This document shows positions 1 through 8,764 of a DNA stretch of 64,000 nt, one piece after another. The notes under the pieces were generated by a model that had not been told where the DNA came from, did not search any database, and worked only from the letters and a program-made list of their open reading frames with translations. The position numbers and the translations under genes were made by a program. This stretch comes from SSC3 sp963769585. GTDB taxonomy: Bacteria; Actinomycetota; Actinomycetes; Propionibacteriales; Nocardioidaceae. Where the stretch lies: assembly GCA_963769585.1 (NCBI GenBank), contig CAVYMJ010000006.1, forward strand, positions 1,054,001-1,118,000, in the 5' to 3' direction. Within the stretch, counting starts at the first letter, position 1; every line of letters starts with the position of its first letter.

Positions 1-1
1 C

Positions 2-112
2 CACGGGGTCACCCTGGCCCACCACCATGCCAGTCGGCTGATGTGCGACCCACGCGCCGTCGAGCGGACCGAACGGTCCCTCCAGCGACTGATCGACTCC
101 GTCCGAGCCTGA
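2..112 (+). CDS. C-terminal fragment of an unidentified protein
   Basis: An open frame enters from the left edge and ends in TGA at 110-112, giving the last 36 residues of a protein rich in His, Arg and Leu (…LAHHHASRLM…, …LQRLIDSVRA). The stop lies 19 nt before the next start, so it is probably cotranscribed with the hydrolase downstream. The fragment is too short to assign a family; a small helical regulator would fit but is not shown. Confidence 0.5.
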   Translation, partial: HGVTLAHHHASRLMCDPRAVERTERSLQRLIDSVRA

Positions 113-131
113 CTTATCCGAGGAGAAGAAC

Positions 132-1025
132 ATGAAGGCTTTGGCAGCAACCAAGAAAAGCACGATCGTTCGTGTCCTCAGGGCCGGGCTCTGGGCCGGG
201 GAGCGGGTGGCCCCTGACCTTGCCGCACGGTGGGTGTGCCACCAGTGGTTCACCCTGCCACCGGGGCCCCGACCGTACGACCTTCCCGAGGGCGGGCAGG
301 CCTTCAGCCTCGGCTGGCAGCACGGCGAGGTGCGGGGCCAGGTCTGGGGCGAGGGACCAGTCGTCTACCTGGTGCATGGCTGGGGCGGCCGCGGCCACCA
401 GTTCGCCGCGATGGTCGAGCCGCTTCGGCGAGCCGGCTTCCGCGTCGTGGTCTTCGATGCCCCCTCGCACGGCGTCTCGGATCCGGGGGAGTGGGGCCCG
501 ACCTCCACGACCGGGGTGGAGTTCGGCAAGGCGCTGGACGCGGTCTTCGCGCGGTTCGGCCCGGCCGAGGCCGTGGTGGCGCACTCGATGGGTGCCCTGG
601 CCACCCTGCTCGCCCTGAAGTTCGGCTGGCTCGGCGCCGGCAGGCTGGTCTTCGTCGCGCCGATGTCCGGGTACGCCGCGACGATGGACACCTTCCAGGC
701 GATGCTCGGGTTCGGGCCGCGGACGCGCGAGCGCGTCGACGCCCGGACCTGGCGCAGGGTGGGGCTCGAGCCGACCGAGTTCGAGCTCAGTCATCTGTGG
801 GACAGCCTCCCCGAGCCGCTTCCCGCTCTCGTCGTCCAGGACAGGCACGACCCGCAGGCGCCGTACGCCGCGGCTCTGGAGATCGCCGCGCACCTGGGGG
901 CCGAGGTGCTGAGCACCTCGGGCCTGGGACACAACCGCGTCCTGGCCGACGCCTCGGTCACGCAGCGGATCATCGGCTTCCTCTCTCCCCAGGAGCACCG
1001 GGAGTCGCTGCCTGCGACCGCCTGA
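132..1025 (+). CDS. alpha/beta hydrolase
   Basis: A 297-residue single-domain alpha/beta-hydrolase-fold protein, probably a cytoplasmic esterase, lipase or related hydrolase of unknown substrate. The oxyanion-hole motif HGWGG lies near residue 82. The nucleophile elbow is A-H-S-M-G with Ser near 152, Ala replacing the usual first Gly. The acid is probably the Asp in QDRHDPQ near 237 and the base the His in GLGHN near 265, so the triad looks complete. No signal peptide is evident. The ATG at 132 has GAGGAGAA a few bases upstream. It follows the partial gene at the left edge by 19 nt, suggesting an operon. Confidence 0.85.
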   Translation: MKALAATKKSTIVRVLRAGLWAGERVAPDLAARWVCHQWFTLPPGPRPYDLPEGGQAFSLGWQHGEVRGQVWGEGPVVYLVHGWGGRGHQFAAMVEPLRRAGFRVVVFDAPSHGVSDPGEWGPTSTTGVEFGKALDAVFARFGPAEAVVAHSMGALATLLALKFGWLGAGRLVFVAPMSGYAATMDTFQAMLGFGPRTRERVDARTWRRVGLEPTEFELSHLWDSLPEPLPALVVQDRHDPQAPYAAALEIAAHLGAEVLSTSGLGHNRVLADASVTQRIIGFLSPQEHRESLPATA

Positions 1026-1112
1026 GACGCTCGACGAAGCGCCGCAGGAGGGTAACGATGGGCGATGTCAGTCGTTTGTGAGGCTGGCACACACTTCACT
1101 CCAAGGGGCTTC

Positions 1113-2756
1113 GTGACGGCTACCTCGCCGGTTGGCATCTGCAAGAGCTGTGGTGCCGGCTTCTCCGCAGGGGCTGCGGTCTGTCCCAGTTGCGGCGAGC
1201 CGGTCAGCACCCCTGGCCACCCAAGGGTCCTCGCGGAGCGAGTCGCTGCGACCCGCGTCTACGGAGCGCCGCCGCCTCCCACGCAGGCAGAGCCGCCGGT
1301 CGTCCCTCCCGCCCGCGGGTACCAGCCGCAGTTCGCAGCGGGTCCTCTTGAGCAGCGTCGGCGGCTTCGGCGACCGACGCGGTTGGAGCTGGTCATCGGT
1401 GCGGTGACGGGGCTGGCCCTCGTCCTGGCCGGAGTGTGGTGGGCAAGCGAGCTCCGGGACAGGCCCGTCCGCGCCGCGCTGGCCCGGGCGAACACGACGT
1501 ACGCCGTCCTCCTGGCGGACCTGGCCGGTGCCGAGGACCTTGGATCCATCCGCGAGGCCGGCGACAGAGCCGCCGCTGCGGTCGTGGACCTGGAACAGGC
1601 CGGCGCCGACGTCGCAGGCCGGGACGACGACTTCGGCCGTGCTGTCGCCGAGGTGATCGCAGGGCAGGGGCAGATCGCGCTGGCGGCGTCCAGGCTCCGC
1701 GAGCTCACCGCCGCGCAGCTCGGGGTCTGGGGGGACGCCGAACGCGACCTGACCCAGGCGCGGTCGGCTCTCTGGGTGGCCAGGGCCGCGCTGGCCAGAG
1801 TGGAGCCGACCCAGAGCCGAGACGTGACCGACCCTGCCAAGGCCATCGACCATGTCCGGACCCTGGTCGGCTCGACCGCAAGCAGGACCTCCTCGCGTGC
1901 CGTGACCGCCCTGGTCGGTCGGCTCACGGACGTCGTCAGGACCGCCCAGGTCCGGCGCATCGGCCGCGAAGCAACCGCCACCAAGACCGCGGTCGACGCC
2001 GCGTTAGCCGGGCTGAGCGGCGCCAACGCCGACCGAGTGGCAGCCGCGGGTGCTGTCCTGGATGAGCTGGGACGGCTCACTGCGGTCAATGCGGACCATC
2101 TCGATGTCTGGGAGCGTGTCCGCGTGCGGCTCGTCGAGGCGCTGGACAGGGTTGAGGTGCTCAGCGGCCCCCGCGCCACCAGAGCAGTGGACCACCTCGA
2201 TGCGTTCATTGCCGAGGCGAACGCGCGGATGGCCCACTGGCGCACGATCTACGACAGGGCGACGCGCAAGCAGGCTCGGGCACGCGCCATCCTGGCCAGG
2301 TACCACTCGGCGGTCCGCGCCGAGCTCACCGGCTACCAGGCGCTGCGCGCGGAGCTGGCTGAGTTCTTCGGGACCGTAGAGGCCGAAGAGCAAGCTGAGC
2401 CGACCACGGATCCCGCGACCGTGCTCGCGGCCGCCCAGTCGGACCGCGAGGCAATCCTCGGCGGTTTGGAGGAGATCACGGTTCCCGGTCCCCTCCAGGA
2501 CGCGCACGCCGGGCTCGAGGCAGTGGTCCGGCACGCCGCGAACGCCGTACGTCGGGCCTACCAGTCGCTGGGAGAGGTCGTTCCCGACTGCCCCGACTGT
2601 GGCTACCGGGACACCGAGGGCTACCAGCGCTTCCACGCTGCCTCGGCTCGGATCACTGCCGAGTACCTTGAGGCCGAGAGCGCGTGGGCCCAGGCTCTCG
2701 CGGCGGTCCAGGACAGCATCTCCGACCAGGCCCTCCCGAAGAAGCCAAAGGTGTGA
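1113..2756 (+). CDS. zinc-ribbon membrane protein of unknown function
   Basis: About 547 residues. An N-terminal zinc ribbon (CKSC near 10-13, CPSC near 24-27) is followed by a Pro-rich linker, one membrane helix near 92-112, and a long Ala/Arg/Glu-rich helical region, probably coiled coil. Close to the C-terminus there is a further CPDCG pair near 493. I prefer the GTG at 1113 because AAGGGG sits about 6 nt upstream; an ATG at 1065 is also in frame but lacks a good ribosome site and adds an unrelated 16 residues. The layout suggests a membrane-anchored scaffold with one face cytoplasmic. The family is not recognised and no function is proposed. Confidence 0.7.
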   Translation: MTATSPVGICKSCGAGFSAGAAVCPSCGEPVSTPGHPRVLAERVAATRVYGAPPPPTQAEPPVVPPARGYQPQFAAGPLEQRRRLRRPTRLELVIGAVTGLALVLAGVWWASELRDRPVRAALARANTTYAVLLADLAGAEDLGSIREAGDRAAAAVVDLEQAGADVAGRDDDFGRAVAEVIAGQGQIALAASRLRELTAAQLGVWGDAERDLTQARSALWVARAALARVEPTQSRDVTDPAKAIDHVRTLVGSTASRTSSRAVTALVGRLTDVVRTAQVRRIGREATATKTAVDAALAGLSGANADRVAAAGAVLDELGRLTAVNADHLDVWERVRVRLVEALDRVEVLSGPRATRAVDHLDAFIAEANARMAHWRTIYDRATRKQARARAILARYHSAVRAELTGYQALRAELAEFFGTVEAEEQAEPTTDPATVLAAAQSDREAILGGLEEITVPGPLQDAHAGLEAVVRHAANAVRRAYQSLGEVVPDCPDCGYRDTEGYQRFHAASARITAEYLEAESAWAQALAAVQDSISDQALPKKPKV

Positions 2757-2760
2757 CCGG

Positions 2761-3417
2761 CTAGCCGGAGTAGGGCACCTCGGTCTGCCAGTCGCTCTCG
2801 TCGCGAGTGGCCGCTTCGAAGATCGCGTCGGCCACGTTGGTCGCGGTGAAGGCCCCTTCGTGCGACAGCGAGCCGCGGACCGTCACCGACACCGCCCGGA
2901 CTCCGTCGTCCTTGAGTGCGGCGTCGATGCTGCGGACCAGGTTGCGCAGGCCGGCCTTCTGAATGCCGAGGCTCGCGGTGGCCGGGTCGGGGGCGTCGGC
3001 CGCCATGCTCCCGGTGGCCGTCACGCGGCTTCCGGCGGACATGAACGGATGGGCGGCCTGCAGCGCGGTGAGCAGGGCGCCGACCCCGAGCCTCACGTCC
3101 TGGTCAAGCTCGTCGAGGGTCAACGTCAACGGGCTCTTCTCGCGGTAGGCGCTCGGGTTGAAGTGGAGTACGTCGATCCGCCCGGTGTGCTCCCCGAGAC
3201 GCCGAACGGCTGCCGTCAGGGCCTCAGGCTCGGCCACGTCGGCGGTGGCCCACCCGACGCTGACCCCCAACGGCTCGAGCTCTGAGGCCAGCTGGGTCAG
3301 CGCCTCCTCGTCGAGGCCGACCAGTGCGATGTCGTACCCCTCCGCGGCGAACCTCTTGGCGACCGACCCGCTCACCCCAGGTCCCGCAGCCACCACCAGC
3401 AGCACCGGATTGCTCAT
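2761..3417 (-). CDS. SDR-family protein with altered active site
   Basis: 218 residues with a Rossmann fold typical of short-chain dehydrogenases. A Gly-rich loop (AAGPGVSGS) follows the first strand, and a serine occurs in VTATGSM. The catalytic Y-x-x-x-K is not conserved: the lysine is present in LGIQKAG but the tyrosine position is Leu. It may bind NAD(P) without classical SDR catalysis, or have another role. The start at 3417 is chosen because a TAGGTT -10 hexamer lies 7 nt upstream, fitting a leaderless transcript; the longer frame would begin upstream of that promoter. It faces dinB convergently on one side and divergently on the other. Confidence 0.75.
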   Translation of the reverse strand: MSNPVLLVVAAGPGVSGSVAKRFAAEGYDIALVGLDEEALTQLASELEPLGVSVGWATADVAEPEALTAAVRRLGEHTGRIDVLHFNPSAYREKSPLTLTLDELDQDVRLGVGALLTALQAAHPFMSAGSRVTATGSMAADAPDPATASLGIQKAGLRNLVRSIDAALKDDGVRAVSVTVRGSLSHEGAFTATNVADAIFEAATRDESDWQTEVPYSG

Positions 3418-3424
3418 GGGCCCC

Positions 3425-3430
3425 AACCTA
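3425..3430 (-). promoter_or_regulatory. -10 hexamer of SDR gene (leaderless)
   Basis: TAGGTT on the minus strand, 7 nt before the ATG at 3417; transcription would begin at the start codon. Confidence 0.5.
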
Positions 3431-3483
3431 GCCCGCGTGGGCCGAACCATCGGACCGGGTCCGGGGACCGGCAGACTGGGGAG

Positions 3484-4512
3484 GTGGAGCAGTGGGTGCT
3501 ACATGTCGACCTCGACCAGTTCATTGCGGCGGTCGAGGTGCTGCGACGTCCCGAGCTTGCGGGGCTTCCCGTGGTCGTGGGTGGCCGGGGCGACCCGACC
3601 GAACGCGGGGTGGTGGCCACTGCGTCGTACGAGGCGCGCGAGTACGGCGTCGGCAGCGGGATGCCCCTGCGGGTGGCGCTACGGAAGTGTCCCGACGCGA
3701 TCTTCCTGCCGATGGACATGCCGGCCTACCTGGAGGCGAGCGAGGAGGTGATGGCGGTCCTGCGCGGCTTTCCGGTGGTCGTCGAGGTGCTCGGCATGGA
3801 CGAAGCGTTCGTCGGGGTCACGACCGACGACCCGCACGGGCTAGCCGAGGAGCTCCGCGCCAAGGTGCTCGAGGTGACCGGGCTGCACTGCTCGGTGGGC
3901 GTCGGGGACAACAAGCTGCGCGCCAAGATCGCGACCAGCTTCGGCAAGCCGAGAGGAGTCGGCCGGCTCACCGAGGCCGACTGGTATGACGTGATGGGGG
4001 AACGCCCGACCGACGCGTTGTGGGGCATCGGCTCCAAGACGGCTCGCAAGCTCAAGGACCTGGGCATCGAGACGGTCAACGACCTGGCGCGGGCGGACAC
4101 CGCGATGCTGGCCGAGCGGCTCGGGCCACGGATGGGTCCGTGGTACCGCCGGCTCGGTCGCGGCGTGGACTCGTCTCCGGTGGACGCGACGCCCTGGGTG
4201 CCACGCGGGCATGGGCGGGAGACGACCTTCCAGGTCAACCTCACCGACTGGGGAGAGGTCGCGGCCGAAGCCCGCCGGCTGGCCAGGCAGGTGTCCACGG
4301 ACATCCAGCGTGAGGGCCGACCGGCGGTGCGGGTCGGCATCAAGGTCCGCTACGCGCCGTTCATCACGACCTCGCGGTCGCTGACGCTGTCCGAGTCGAC
4401 GACCGACCCGGACGCCATCGGCGACGCTGCCGTGGAGCTCCTTCAGCGGCTCGACCACAACCGGGCGGTGCGGCTGCTCGGCGTACGGGCGGAGATGGCG
4501 CCTCCCGGCTGA
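3484..4512 (+). CDS. dinB: DNA polymerase IV, DinB2 type
   Basis: 342-residue Y-family translesion DNA polymerase. The metal-binding motif HVDLDQF is at residues 7-13, SYEAREYGV and GMP follow, and the second acidic motif is GMDEAF near 106. The helix-hairpin-helix segment LWGIGSKTARKL is near 179 and the little-finger domain fills the C-terminus. The sequence resembles the mycobacterial DinB2/Rv3056 branch (WVLHVDLDQF…RRPEL…GGRGDPTE) rather than E. coli DinB. The sugar steric-gate position after QF is Ile14, where most DinB proteins have Phe or Tyr. No beta-clamp motif is obvious at the C-terminus. The GTG at 3484 has a CAGACT hexamer 6 nt upstream, fitting leaderless initiation. Confidence 0.92.
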   Translation: MEQWVLHVDLDQFIAAVEVLRRPELAGLPVVVGGRGDPTERGVVATASYEAREYGVGSGMPLRVALRKCPDAIFLPMDMPAYLEASEEVMAVLRGFPVVVEVLGMDEAFVGVTTDDPHGLAEELRAKVLEVTGLHCSVGVGDNKLRAKIATSFGKPRGVGRLTEADWYDVMGERPTDALWGIGSKTARKLKDLGIETVNDLARADTAMLAERLGPRMGPWYRRLGRGVDSSPVDATPWVPRGHGRETTFQVNLTDWGEVAAEARRLARQVSTDIQREGRPAVRVGIKVRYAPFITTSRSLTLSESTTDPDAIGDAAVELLQRLDHNRAVRLLGVRAEMAPPG

Positions 4513-4537
4513 CTGCTCGGGCTTGGTCGTCAGCCGA

Positions 4538-5677
4538 TCAGGATCGAGTCCGTGGCCGGAGCATCCTGGCCGCGAGTCGACGCAACCGGCGGGACGGCGG
4601 ACCCTTCGTCGCGGGGAGCGGCGTGGTCGCCGCGGAGGTGGCCGGGCGCCGTCGCTGTAGGTGCTCCACGGTCAGCGCCACCAGCTCGGCGGTCAGCTCC
4701 ACGGGCACCCGCCGGTCCTCCGGCGTCGGGGGAGCACCCACGGTCGGCTCTCGGCGTAGTCGCTGCGGGTCACCAACGACTCGGGCTGCACTCTGGGCCA
4801 GCGTCTCGATGCGTGCCTGGTTCAGCTCGGCGACCCGGGCCACGGCCCATGCGGGGATCCCCAGCGGCTCGTCCGTGGCGGCGCGGGGTTGGGCGCGCAG
4901 ATACCGCGAGAGGACTCGCTTGAGGTCCTTGCGGTACAGCTCGTCACGCCAGCCTCGCTCGCCGGCTACCCGATCCAGCTCGCGCATCAGCTCGGTCCCG
5001 GAGCGGGTCAGGGAGGGGTTGGAGCGGGTGTCGTCCGGCACCAGGAACCCTTCGGGAAGCCCCATCAACCCCTCGAAGACCCGAGGCAGGTACTCCTTGT
5101 CTCCCTCCATCGAGACAATGGCTGTGACCTGCCCCGGGGATGAGACGCCGCCCCACCGCTCGAGGGTCGTCTCCAGGTCGTGCAGCTGCCAGAAACGGGC
5201 ATGGAGACGCTGGTCGGAGCTGCCCTCCAGGACCACCCGCAGCCAGGCCTCGTATGGCGGCACCGTTCCCCCGACCCGGACGAACTGCTGCCACTGCGAA
5301 GGGAGGATCGCGTCGAGCGGGCGCACGACCAGGCACGGGTGCACACGGTCGGCGCCGCCGAGGTCGGCCACGATGCGGCCCGCCAGGGGGCCGTCGGCCC
5401 TGGCGAAGTCCTCGTTGCTGACGCAGACGCGCAGGGCTTGGGCTGCGGTGACCTCGGCCACCAGTGCCTCCCAGCGAGCTAGGTCGGAGATCTGCTGCAC
5501 CACCAGCTGGTGCACCGCCTCTTTGGAGCGGGTCCCGGTTCCGGGGTAGAGGACCCCGTGCTCGACGAGCTCCCGACGGGCTCGAGCGAAGGCGGACTGC
5601 ACGGCGCTGGTCCCGGTCTTGGGGGGTCCCAGGTGCAGCAGGCGAGCGCCTGGCGGCACGAGGTACTCGTCGTACAT
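4538..5677 (-). CDS. sulfotransferase-like P-loop protein
   Basis: 379 residues. The N-terminal GPPKTGTSAVQ (residues 17-27) is the 5'-phosphosulfate-binding loop of PAPS-dependent sulfotransferases, followed by the usual helix. The central region has the expected strand CLVVRPLDAIL with a following SQWQQF helix, and the C-terminal tail is basic (RRLRRLAARMLR). The acceptor cannot be predicted; glycan or cell-surface substrates are common in this family. A GGAGGAGAGG ribosome site precedes the ATG at 5677, so this gene has a true leader. Two identical 18-bp direct repeats lie 66-104 bp upstream. Confidence 0.7.
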   Translation of the reverse strand: MYDEYLVPPGARLLHLGPPKTGTSAVQSAFARARRELVEHGVLYPGTGTRSKEAVHQLVVQQISDLARWEALVAEVTAAQALRVCVSNEDFARADGPLAGRIVADLGGADRVHPCLVVRPLDAILPSQWQQFVRVGGTVPPYEAWLRVVLEGSSDQRLHARFWQLHDLETTLERWGGVSSPGQVTAIVSMEGDKEYLPRVFEGLMGLPEGFLVPDDTRSNPSLTRSGTELMRELDRVAGERGWRDELYRKDLKRVLSRYLRAQPRAATDEPLGIPAWAVARVAELNQARIETLAQSAARVVGDPQRLRREPTVGAPPTPEDRRVPVELTAELVALTVEHLQRRRPATSAATTPLPATKGPPSRRLRRLAARMLRPRTRS

Positions 5678-6003
5678 TGCGGCCCTCTCCTCCAGCGGCT
5701 CCGACGAGCCGGGCGAGACCCGAGCTCCACCGTGCGGACTCTACCTAGGGGCGCTCACGCGGAACCTAGGGGCGCTCACGCCGACGCTGAGACGCGTGCC
5801 GCATGCGCCACAGACGCTGGACCGCTACGCTTCCGGAGCTCAGCGCTCGACAGCGATCCCGACCGCTGCCGAATCCGGATCACCACAGGCGGTGCCGTGG
5901 TGTTCGACAACGAGATCGGGACCCCGCCCACCGCTGGGCGACGACGCCAATCACCAAGGGGTGGATCAAGACCCGACAGTGATCGTCCGGCGGCTTTCCG
6001 CCG
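5678..6003. other. intergenic region with direct repeats
   Basis: 326 bp between the sulfotransferase-like gene and the small membrane-protein gene, both on the minus strand. Apart from the direct repeats at 5743-5781 I see no convincing gene or RNA. Confidence 0.5.
5743..5781. repeat. two 18-bp direct repeats, 21-bp period
   Basis: The 18-mer acctaggggcgctcacgc occurs exactly at 5743-5760 and 5764-5781, separated by gga. The 21-bp spacing is two helical turns, and the pair lies upstream of the sulfotransferase-like gene, as expected for tandem operator sites. The binding protein is unknown. Confidence 0.7.
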
Positions 6004-6270
6004 TCAGTGTGCCGGTTGCTCAGGCTGGCGCTTGCGGCTCATCCGGTCCACAGCCGCGCCGATCACGGCACCGAGAGCGAGCGCGATCAGCAGAGATCTC
6101 AGTGGACGCCGCCGCGTCTCGTCCAGGACTAGGTCGACGTCTCTGGTGACCTCGGTAGTGACCGTGTCGCGAAAGTCGTCCAGGTCGATGTTCTGAGCGG
6201 CCGAGCGGGCGGCGTCAGCGGCTTGACGCGCGATCTGGACAGGTTGGGCAGTCGAGTGGTGCCTGCGCAT
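6004..6270 (-). CDS. small membrane-anchored helical protein
   Basis: 88 residues. The first 55 are an amphipathic, Ala/Asp/Arg-rich helix, followed by RRPLRSLLIALALGAVIGAA as one membrane segment and a basic tail (DRMSRKRQ). The arrangement resembles DUF883/ElaB-YqjD-type tail-anchored proteins, though the similarity is structural and not a confident family call. GGAGGAGG lies 5 nt before the ATG at 6270. Confidence 0.65.
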   Translation of the reverse strand: MRRHHSTAQPVQIARQAADAARSAAQNIDLDDFRDTVTTEVTRDVDLVLDETRRRPLRSLLIALALGAVIGAAVDRMSRKRQPEQPAH

Positions 6271-6395
6271 GGGTCCTCCTCCGGTAGCGGATCCTCAGTC
6301 CAACGTACCCATAGCCTGGGCGAACATGCGAAGACGACCGGCAAAGCAGCATCGGCGGAGCAGTACTCTGCGGCGTGTCCGGAGGGTGCGGGGGA

Positions 6396-7235
6396 CTACT
6401 TCGACGCGAGCTTCTTGTTGATCCGACCGGCGACCTTGGCGACCACCCGCTGGTACCGGGGGCCGCCGATCCGAACCAGGACGTCGAGCAGCTTCGCGTC
6501 CAGGCCGATCACCACGCGGGGCTTGTTCTTCAGGATGCCGTTGATGATCTCGTCAGCAGCCTTCTCGGCCGTGGTGCGGGCGAGCCTCTTGTCGAAGAAG
6601 TCGGCGAACGTGGCCTGGTCCCCGTCGCCGGTGACCTGTGCGTTGCGGGCGATCCCGGTCTTGATGCCGCCCGGGTGGACGCAGGTGACCCCGACGCGAT
6701 GTCCCCCGACGAGCATCTCCTGCCTCAGCGACTCGGTGAAGCCGCGCACCGCGAACTTCGCCGAGTTGTACGCGGTCTGACCAGGGACGCTGAGTAGGCC
6801 GAACAGGCTGGACACATTGACCAGGTGACCGTCGCCGGAGGCGATCAGGTGGGGGAGGAACTCCTTGGTGCCCTGGACGACACCCCAGAAGTCGACGTCC
6901 ATGATCCACTCGAACTGCTCGTAGCTGACGTCGTCGAAGTCACCGTGCAGCGCGACGCCTGCGTTGTTGACCACGACGTTGACCACGCCGAACTCATCCG
7001 CGACCGAGGCCGCGTAGGCCTGCATTGCGGCCCGGTCGCGTACGTCGAGCTTGTCGCTGCGCGGCTCGGTCGCGGTCAGCTTCTTGACCAGCGCCGCAGT
7101 CTCCCCCAGGCCAGTCGTGTCCCAGTCCGAAAGGGCCAGCTGCGCTCCCTTGCTCGCGGCGTTGAGGGCAACGGCACGACCGATTCCCGAGCCGGCGCCG
7201 GTGACGACGACGACCTTGTCCTGGAGCGTCTTCAT
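6396..7235 (-). CDS. SDR-family oxidoreductase
   Basis: 279-residue classical short-chain dehydrogenase: cofactor motif TGAGSGIG near 12-19, NNAG near 90, catalytic Ser in NVSSLFG, and YNSAKFA with the Tyr-x-x-x-Lys pair. The C-terminus is basic (GRINKKLASK). Its ATG overlaps the TGA of the upstream monooxygenase gene as ATGA, so the two are translationally coupled. In similar pairs the SDR interconverts an alcohol and the ketone used by the Baeyer-Villiger enzyme; here that is inference from the neighbourhood. An in-frame extension to 7343 lies inside the monooxygenase gene and is rejected. Confidence 0.88.
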   Translation of the reverse strand: MKTLQDKVVVVTGAGSGIGRAVALNAASKGAQLALSDWDTTGLGETAALVKKLTATEPRSDKLDVRDRAAMQAYAASVADEFGVVNVVVNNAGVALHGDFDDVSYEQFEWIMDVDFWGVVQGTKEFLPHLIASGDGHLVNVSSLFGLLSVPGQTAYNSAKFAVRGFTESLRQEMLVGGHRVGVTCVHPGGIKTGIARNAQVTGDGDQATFADFFDKRLARTTAEKAADEIINGILKNKPRVVIGLDAKLLDVLVRIGGPRYQRVVAKVAGRINKKLASK

Positions 7236-8746
7236 GCCGGGACCTGCGCCTTCGGGTTGGCTGGGTTTCGGGCGGACAGGTCGTACTTGTCTGAGTCGAA
7301 GCGGCTGGTCAGCAGCCGGAAAGCGACCGTCGTACGCGGCCACAGGGTGACGTTCTTGCCGTGCGCGTCGAGATACCAGCTCGCGCAGCCGCCCGAGCTC
7401 CAGACCGTCTTCTCCATCCGGCGGTGGACGTCGTCGGTCCAGTCCTGCTGGGCCTGCTTGGTGACCTCGAAGGAGGAGAAGCCGCGGCGCTCCAGCTCGT
7501 CGAGCGCGCTAAGGATGTAGTTGAGCTGCGACTCGATCATGAAGACCATGCTCGAGTGCCCGAGCCCGGTGTTCGGCCCGACGATCTGGAAGAGGTTGGG
7601 GAAGCCATGGATGGTGGTCCCCTTGTACGCCGACATCGACTCGGTCGCGAAGACCTCGGCCAGCGTGCGACCGGCGGCGCCGGTGATGTGGTGGGCGATC
7701 GGCAGGTCGGTGGTGTGGAAGCCCGTCGCCACGATCAGGACGTCGATCTCGCGCTCGACTCCGTCGGTGCTGACGACCGCGTTACCGGTGACCTTCGCGA
7801 TGCCGTCGGTGACGAGGTCGACGTGGTCCTTGGCCAGGGCCGGGTAGTAGTCGTTGGAGATCAGGATGCGCTTGCACCCCATCTCGTAGTCGGGGGTGAG
7901 CTTGGCCCTCAGCTCCGGGTCGTCGATGCTGCGCTTGATGTTGTCCAGGGCATCGAGCTTGGCGGGCAGCGCGAGCTTCGGGTTCACCGTGAACGCCGGC
8001 ACGAAGCACTCCCGGCCCCAGTAGATCGCGGTCCGGTAGGCCTTCTGCACCAGCGGGAGGTGCTTGAAGGCGAACCTCTCGACCGGCAGGTAGGCGCGGT
8101 CCTTGCGCTTCATCACCCACGGTGCGGTTCGCTGGTACACGTCGAGATGCGCGGCGACCTCCGCGACCTCGGGGACGATCTGGATCGCCGAGGCCCCGGT
8201 GCCGATGACCGCGACGCGCTTGCCGGTCAGGTCCACCGAGTGGTCCCAGCGGGCGGAGTGCATGATCTGGCCGGCGAACGAGTCGATGCCGTCGATGTCG
8301 GGCATCTTTGGCTCCGACAGGCCACCGGCAGCCGAGACCAGGAAGTCGGCGGTGAGCTCACCGGCGCTGGTGGTCACCGTCCAGACGGCCGAGTCGGCGT
8401 CCCAGGTGCCATCGAGGAACTCGGTGTCGAACCGGAAGTGCTCGCGCACGCCGGCCTTGGCCGAGACATCCTGGATGTAGGCCTGGATCTCGGGCTGCGG
8501 CGAGAAGGACCGCGACCACTCCGGGTTCGGGGCGAAGGAGAAGCTGTACAGCTGGGAGGGCACGTCGCAGGCCGCGCCGGGGTAGGTGTTGTCGCGCCAG
8601 GTGCCGCCGACGTCGTGGCCCTTGTCGATCACCAGGAAGTCCGTCTCGCCCCGCTCGCGGAGCTTGATCGCGAGCCCGAGGCCGCCGAAACCGGCTCCCA
8701 CGACGAAGATCCGGACGTGGGAGGGGAGGGTGGTCGTGTTGGTCAT
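7232..8746 (-). CDS. flavin monooxygenase, Baeyer-Villiger type
   Basis: 504-residue FAD/NADPH monooxygenase that would insert oxygen into ketones or related carbonyls. The first Rossmann motif GAGFGGLG is near residue 16, followed by GGTWRDNTYPGAACDVPS, and the second GTGASAIQ lies near 180. Between them F-A-G-Q-I-M-H-S-A-R-W-D matches the type I Baeyer-Villiger fingerprint FxGxxxHxxxW(P/D). It leads an operon with the SDR gene through an ATGA overlap and is divergent from a TetR gene, with inverted repeats in the shared promoter. A TAAGGT hexamer 6 nt before the ATG suggests a leaderless transcript. Confidence 0.92.
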   Translation of the reverse strand: MTNTTTLPSHVRIFVVGAGFGGLGLAIKLRERGETDFLVIDKGHDVGGTWRDNTYPGAACDVPSQLYSFSFAPNPEWSRSFSPQPEIQAYIQDVSAKAGVREHFRFDTEFLDGTWDADSAVWTVTTSAGELTADFLVSAAGGLSEPKMPDIDGIDSFAGQIMHSARWDHSVDLTGKRVAVIGTGASAIQIVPEVAEVAAHLDVYQRTAPWVMKRKDRAYLPVERFAFKHLPLVQKAYRTAIYWGRECFVPAFTVNPKLALPAKLDALDNIKRSIDDPELRAKLTPDYEMGCKRILISNDYYPALAKDHVDLVTDGIAKVTGNAVVSTDGVEREIDVLIVATGFHTTDLPIAHHITGAAGRTLAEVFATESMSAYKGTTIHGFPNLFQIVGPNTGLGHSSMVFMIESQLNYILSALDELERRGFSSFEVTKQAQQDWTDDVHRRMEKTVWSSGGCASWYLDAHGKNVTLWPRTTVAFRLLTSRFDSDKYDLSARNPANPKAQVPA

Positions 8747-8752
8747 GGGGAA

Positions 8753-8758
8753 ACCTTA
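8753..8758 (-). promoter_or_regulatory. -10 hexamer of monooxygenase operon
   Basis: TAAGGT on the minus strand, 6 nt before the ATG at 8746. Confidence 0.45.
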
Positions 8759-8764
8759 CGGATT

